DNA of 64,000 nt, taken from the NCBI RefSeq assembly GCF_023101665.1, contig NZ_CP082161.1, positions 868,001 through 932,000 on the forward strand, in the 5' to 3' direction. The notes beneath the pieces are model-generated. The model was not told where the DNA came from. It saw nothing but the letters and a program-made list of their open reading frames with translations, and searched no databases. The DNA is from Bradyrhizobium sp. 195. GTDB taxonomy: Bacteria; Pseudomonadota; Alphaproteobacteria; Rhizobiales; Xanthobacteraceae. Below, piece after piece: positions 60,577-64,000 of the stretch. Made by a program: the position numbers and the translations under genes. Position 1 is the first letter of the stretch; each line of letters opens with the position of its first letter.

Positions 60577-62025
60577 TCAGGCGCTCTGGGCGGTCTTGAC
60601 CACCACGACATTGCTGTCGTCGTGCTGGGCAGGGCTTTCGTCGCGCGCCGTCTTTTCAGTCTCGCCGGCATGACGTTTCAGATAGTCGCGGCGCATGCCG
60701 ATCTCGTCGCGGACGAATTCGTAGCCGAGCTTGAAGGTGTCGAGCCCGTCGGTGCTGATCGTGCCGTCTCGCAGGCCGATGACGGCCCCGCGTAAAATGC
60801 CCTCCAGCTCGTCCTGGAGGCATTCGAGCTGATCCAGAGAGTGGGCGTGCTCGATCCGCTCGCCGATGTCGAGGATCGCGGTGGAGAGCTCGCTGGCCTT
60901 CTCTGGCGCGATGCGGGTGATCTTGGCGTAGATGGCAGCGAAGATCGAGCCGATGACGCTGAGCGCGGCGGCGCCCAGATACATCAGGTCGCTGTACTTC
61001 TCCATGAACGACTTGGTGTCGTCGTTGATGTAGTCGGCCGCGCCCTGGTGCGCCATCACGAAGGCGTCCTTCTCGGTCGAGGCCGGCTCAATTCTGCTTG
61101 CAAAGCTGTTGTCGAGCCCGAGCGCTGATTTGTTCTCGTAGACGATGCGTGCGAGCTCGCCTGCCGTGCTCGGGGACATCCTGGATTGCGCGACCAGCAG
61201 CCATTCGAGCCCGATCGTGTCGAGATCGTCGTCGGGAATTTGCGGCGAGGTCGACAGCGTGCCCGCCGTCAGCGTCTCGCTGGAGATGCCCGGGACTCTA
61301 CGCGCCAGCGCCTTGGCCTCGTCGATCGCGTTGAGCGTGAAGCCGCCGCCGCGCTTGGCGACCTGCTCATAGGCCTTGTCCCGCACCGCCCTGGAGGCAT
61401 GGACGATGGCGATCACCGCGCCAAAGCCGTTTGACGGTGCAAACAGCTTGTCGAGCGTTGCGCCCGGCGGCGCCATCTGGATTTTCGCGGCGTCCGGACC
61501 GTCGGGGATGTCGAGGATGCTGCGCACGAAGGCGAGGGAGGACTCGTTCTCGGCGACGACCGCGACCTTTTTCTTCTTCAACTCGGCGATCGACTTGATC
61601 TTCTTGTTGCCGGGACCGATCAGAAGCACGAGATCGTGCTCGAGGATCGCGAGCGTGCGCGCCCGCAGCGGTACCTTGGCGTCGGTGCGCAGGACGGCAA
61701 GGTCAGCCTGCTTGCGGTCGAACTGTGCGAGCGCCTTGGCGTTGTCTGCGTTGTTGACGATCTTGATCCGGAAGCGCGAGGCGTTGGTCTTCAGCACGGT
61801 GGCGAGCTTGGCCGCGAACAGCGCCTCGTCGCTGTTGGGGGCGCCGACGGCAAAAGTCAGCGTTTCCGAATTGTGCAGCATGGCGCGGCCGCCCCAGACG
61901 GTGGCGAGCGACAACAGCAGGGTCAGCACGACGTAGAGGAAGACCTGCTGCTGATTGGTCTTGATCACCTTGGGGCGCCGGGGCGGCGGCTCCATCGGTG
62001 ATGAATTGGGGCCTTCAGTACTCAT
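60577..62025 (-). CDS. Membrane-anchored TAXI-family TRAP-type binding protein
   Basis: A 482-residue protein. One N-terminal helix (about residues 27-48) anchors it. The TAXI domain follows (about 55-330; LTFAVGAPNSDEALFAAKLATVLK, FDRKQADLAVLRTD, GPGNKKIKSIAELKKKKVAVV). A second helix at about 348-370 (YLGAAALSVIGSIFAAIYAKI) leads into a roughly 110-residue cytoplasmic, helical C-terminal tail. Soluble TAXI proteins deliver glutamate-like ligands to TRAP permeases, but no permease gene is present. The membrane anchors and the tail suggest a sensor or scaffold role. Confidence 0.85.
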   Translation of the reverse strand: MSTEGPNSSPMEPPPRRPKVIKTNQQQVFLYVVLTLLLSLATVWGGRAMLHNSETLTFAVGAPNSDEALFAAKLATVLKTNASRFRIKIVNNADNAKALAQFDRKQADLAVLRTDAKVPLRARTLAILEHDLVLLIGPGNKKIKSIAELKKKKVAVVAENESSLAFVRSILDIPDGPDAAKIQMAPPGATLDKLFAPSNGFGAVIAIVHASRAVRDKAYEQVAKRGGGFTLNAIDEAKALARRVPGISSETLTAGTLSTSPQIPDDDLDTIGLEWLLVAQSRMSPSTAGELARIVYENKSALGLDNSFASRIEPASTEKDAFVMAHQGAADYINDDTKSFMEKYSDLMYLGAAALSVIGSIFAAIYAKITRIAPEKASELSTAILDIGERIEHAHSLDQLECLQDELEGILRGAVIGLRDGTISTDGLDTFKLGYEFVRDEIGMRRDYLKRHAGETEKTARDESPAQHDDSNVVVVKTAQSA

Positions 62026-62402
62026 GGCAGCACTCTGGCCTTATTCTATCGGTGGCGGGCGGCTCGCGGACGTGATCGCGGCGGGCGCCCTGCAATTCGT
62101 AAACGCCTGAAAAAAGAACGATATTCTCTGCCGTCAATGATACCGCGAAGGCAGCGGAAAGCAAATTTCGAGCCGTAGGTAACCTTACTCCTCGCCGCCG
62201 CGGCGATTGGTCATCCTATCACCAGTTAGCCACACTTGGCGATTTTCCGGTTCCCCCCGGCTGCATTCGGCCGCGGGAGATGTCATAAATCGCACGTCCC
62301 GGCGATTTGACCGGTCCGAGAACCGGTCCAAGAAGAAGTTGCGCTGAACGCTCCAGTTTTTCTTGTCACGTCAATGAGGGCGTTAGCTTGTCGTTTCCAC
62401 CC
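62026..62402. other. 377-nt intergenic region between divergent genes
   Basis: No gene is seen. It holds the divergent promoters of the TAXI and DUF3307 genes. A small perfect hairpin (GACCGGT, 6-nt loop, ACCGGTC; 62309-62328) lies about 75 nt before the DUF3307 start and may be a leader structure. Confidence 0.45.
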
Positions 62403-62789
62403 ATGTCATCGGCGGTTCCGGTCGAAGCGCTCATTGGCTGGATGTTGCTGCTCACTTTCAAGCACATCATCGCCGATTTCGTCCTTCAGACCGCCTGGAT
62501 GGCGCACGGCAAGGACCAGAAGCACGGTTGGGCCCTGCCGCTTCTGGTGCACTGCCTCGTTCACCTTGCGGTTGCGTTGCCGCTGATCCTGATCGTCGCG
62601 CCGAGATTCTGGTTTGTGGCCCTGATCGACTTCGTGATCCACATCACGATCGACCGCGCCAAGGGGTTCGTCTCGGCGAATTTCGGGGTCGATCTTGCGC
62701 ATCCCTGGTTCTGGACCTTGATCGGCGTCGACCAGGCCCTCCACCATCTCACCGGCTTTGGCCTCTCCATCTTCATGGCGGCGAACTGA
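62403..62789 (+). CDS. DUF3307 family membrane protein
   Basis: A 128-residue protein with three to four membrane helices and the family's conserved His/Asp-bearing helix: LLTFKHIIADFVLQTAWMAHGKD, then LLVHCLVHLAVALPLILIVA and FVIHITIDRAKGF, ending with VDQALHHLTGF. The repeated His/Asp pattern inside helices hints at metal binding or proton transfer; function unknown. The ribosome-binding site before the ATG is poor, so a TTG five codons upstream could be the true start. Confidence 0.78.
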   Translation: MSSAVPVEALIGWMLLLTFKHIIADFVLQTAWMAHGKDQKHGWALPLLVHCLVHLAVALPLILIVAPRFWFVALIDFVIHITIDRAKGFVSANFGVDLAHPWFWTLIGVDQALHHLTGFGLSIFMAAN

Positions 62790-62825
62790 GGCCTGGCGGC
62801 CTCGCACGTAAGGCGGCGGCTAGTT

Positions 62826-62906
62826 CGTAGCCCGGATGGAGCGCAGCGTAATCCCGTGCCACGTACTGCGTCCTTCCCGGATTGCGCTGCGCTCCATCCG
62901 GGCCAC
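62826..62906. repeat. Palindromic intergenic repeat (CCCGGATGGAGCGCAGCG type)
   Basis: GTAGCCCGGATGGAGCGCAG at the left and CGCTGCGCTCCATCCGGGC at the right form a stem of about 18 bp with a long loop. It lies between the DUF3307 gene and the next plus-strand gene. Confidence 0.85.
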
Positions 62907-63044
62907 GCAGACCTTCAAGGGATCGGTCGGGAGCCCCACTGATTCGCGGCCAGGGCGCAACCACCCCGGGTGACTACCGGGCAGCGTGGTTAACCTTTCA
63001 TTAGAGAATTGCACTGCATCTTCCGTGCCTGAGGGAGAACTGCA

Positions 63045-63443
63045 ATGTTTTCAAGCCGCGATACCTTTGAAAGCGATTTCTGCCCGGTCCGCGACGAGCT
63101 CCTTGGCGAGATGTATCGCGCCAGCGAGAGTGGCCTGCCGAGGCTGGTTGAGAGTGTTTCCCCTGACGCCCGCGCCAGGTTGGCGCTGTTCTGCTACCGC
63201 CGCAGCCATTTGCACTCGCTGGCGGTCGCGATCGCAGCGAGCTGCAACGAACGCGACCTGATCGAGAACGGCGGCCGCGTCGGCTCGACGCTTTATGCGT
63301 TGGCGCGCGAAGGCACGGCGAAATCCTCGCCGTCGCTGTCGGGCGGCCGCAAGCCGATCACGCTGTCGACCAAGCCCCTCTCGGTGCTCGCACCGCTCGA
63401 GGACGAGTTCGTCGACGAGATCAGCGAAGCGGTTCCGGCTTAA
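63045..63443 (+). CDS. Hypothetical protein
   Basis: A 132-residue cytoplasmic protein I do not recognise by function. It is helical in the first 80 residues (DTFESDFCPVRDELLGEMYR, ARLALFCYRRSHLHSLAVAI) and low-complexity Ser/Gly-rich after about residue 92 (AKSSPSLSGGRKPITLSTKP), ending acidic. The GAGGGAGAA ribosome-binding site before the ATG is strong, supporting a real gene. It resembles short conserved hypotheticals of bradyrhizobia as I recall them. Confidence 0.7.
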   Translation: MFSSRDTFESDFCPVRDELLGEMYRASESGLPRLVESVSPDARARLALFCYRRSHLHSLAVAIAASCNERDLIENGGRVGSTLYALAREGTAKSSPSLSGGRKPITLSTKPLSVLAPLEDEFVDEISEAVPA

Positions 63444-63458
63444 GCGCACTTTGTCGGC

Positions 63459-63503
63459 GCATGATCTTGACGAAAAAGCGCTTCACACTTTTCCGGATCA
63501 TGC
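63459..63503. repeat. Palindromic intergenic repeat, family H copy 2 (short)
   Basis: GCATGATCTTG at the left, CCGGATCATGC at the right, with AAAGCGCTTCACACTTTT between. It lies between convergent genes, and its right end overlaps the TGA stop of the cysteine-cluster gene (63498-63500). Confidence 0.87.
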
Positions 63504-63824
63504 GCTAGCGATCACCGGCAGCCCGAACTTCCGCCGCGCCATCGCGCATTCGGCATCGCCCGGCATGCAGGTGCGGCACACTTCCGGCCGCATCGCATAG
63601 ATGCCGCACGCGGTCGCTTTCCCTATTTCCCCCTGCAAGGCCGAGCAGCGATCGCCCTCGCAACGCATGCCGGACTGGCGTTCGTTGACCAGCGTCTCCG
63701 GAATCGCGGCAAGCTCCTCGTCGCTCTCGACCGAGAAGCGCGGCCAGTTGGCCGAATAGCCGCAGCACGCGCCGCAATTCTGGCAACAGCTCGACGGATC
63801 GGTGGGGGAGCTCTCTTCCATCAT
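63498..63824 (-). CDS. YkgJ-type cysteine cluster protein
   Basis: A 108-residue protein with the CxxCxxCC core (CCQNCGACCGY, about residues 13-23) and later Cys in MRCEGDRCSAL, TACGIYAMRPEVCRTCMPGDAEC. Members of this family bind zinc or an iron-sulfur cluster; the role is unknown. Two adjacent in-frame ATGs (63824 and 63821) are both possible. A WYL regulator ends 14 nt upstream on the same strand. Confidence 0.82.
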   Translation of the reverse strand: MMEESSPTDPSSCCQNCGACCGYSANWPRFSVESDEELAAIPETLVNERQSGMRCEGDRCSALQGEIGKATACGIYAMRPEVCRTCMPGDAECAMARRKFGLPVIASA

Positions 63825-63837
63825 CGTCACGTGTTCT

Positions 63838-64000
63838 TCAAGTATCCTTGGGAGGGCCCCAGACCAGGCTCTGCCGCCATCTTGCGCGCAGCACGTCGCG
63901 TCGCTCCGGATATTTCTCGTCGAGATAGTTCGCCTCCACGACGCGGTCGGTGCGGAAGCTGCGGAAGTCGCTGCGCAACTCACACCAGGCGGCGAGCAGC
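63838..64000 (-). CDS. HTH/WYL-domain regulator, C-terminal fragment (5' end outside window)
   Basis: The minus-strand frame is open from the window edge to the TGA at 63838-63840, giving 53 residues. They read AAWCELRSDFRSFRTDRVVE, then a segment with YPERRDVLRARW. This is the usual end of YafY-type regulators (AWCELRxDFRxFRxDRI). Too short for the usual length cut-offs but clearly coding. The complete gene starts beyond 64000. Confidence 0.85.
   Translation of the reverse strand, partial: LLAAWCELRSDFRSFRTDRVVEANYLDEKYPERRDVLRARWRQSLVWGPPKDT

Noticed and set aside
62307..62402. Longer N-terminus for the DUF3307 protein from the TTG at 62307
   Set aside because: The added residues are Arg/Pro/Ser-rich, cross a hairpin and lack a ribosome-binding site; the family core starts after 62403.

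Overview
The window is GC-rich alphaproteobacterial chromosome, most likely Bradyrhizobium or a close relative. Three things point there: a ferritin-like/VIT iron exporter of the MbfA type behind a perfect ICE (Irr box) palindrome, an initiator tRNA with the rhizobial A29:U41 anticodon-stem pair, and many short intergenic palindromic repeats of the kind I recall from Bradyrhizobium genomes (recalled, not searched). No CRISPR array, integrase, transposase or replication origin is visible. The genes are mainly small-molecule uptake, fatty-acid/aromatic/xenobiotic catabolism and regulation.

Layout. 1-672: tail of a class III cyclase. 0.8-10.0 kb: a peptide-type ABC importer with two divergent paralogous binding proteins, two permeases and two ATPases; an amidase and a 65-residue AtzG-like partner are translationally coupled inside it, which suggests uptake and hydrolysis of an amide. 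A sigma54-like promoter precedes the operon. 10.1-13.7 kb: GlsB-like membrane protein and a type I secretion ATPase/adaptor pair. 13.9-17.2 kb: AMP nucleosidase, TPR protein, DUF1488, CinA-like. 17.4-20.0 kb: two paralogous amidohydrolases with a Rieske protein. 20.1-23.5 kb: MHS-type symporter, GcvA-like LysR, DUF1127, GNAT. 23.7-30.7 kb: enoyl-CoA hydratase, SDR, acyl-CoA dehydrogenase, zinc alcohol dehydrogenase, NTF2-like, amidase. 30.8-31.8 kb: mbfA. 31.8-36.6 kb: a minus-strand catabolic group (epoxide hydrolase, MBL, GST, FAH, and a frameshifted second MBL).

36.7-40.4 kb: DUF3775, atypical SDR, CvpA, then the decayed remains of a GMC oxidoreductase and an aldehyde dehydrogenase beside tRNA-fMet. 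41.0-45.9 kb: fluoroacetate-dehalogenase-like hydrolase, an orphan protein, and a large zinc-ribbon/cyclase-like/ATPase regulator. 45.9-49.8 kb: binding protein divergent from a GntR regulator and acyl-CoA ligase, with two matching operators. 49.8-55.6 kb: AraC, MFS, unusual MBL, MetX-like hydrolase, desaturase, His-rich secreted protein. 55.7-60.3 kb: WYL regulator, GST with a repeated start region, DUF6157, enoyl-CoA hydratase, MlotiK1-like channel, small membrane protein. 60.6-64.0 kb: membrane-anchored TAXI protein, DUF3307, a hypothetical, a cysteine-cluster protein and the end of a second WYL regulator.

Best leads: the amidase/AtzG-like pair inside the importer operon; the GntR operator pair; the Irr box; the degenerate cyclase; the start-codon repeat of the GST; and the perfect AT-rich inverted repeat at 53.2 kb. 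All functional calls rest on motif reading and recalled family knowledge, not searches.
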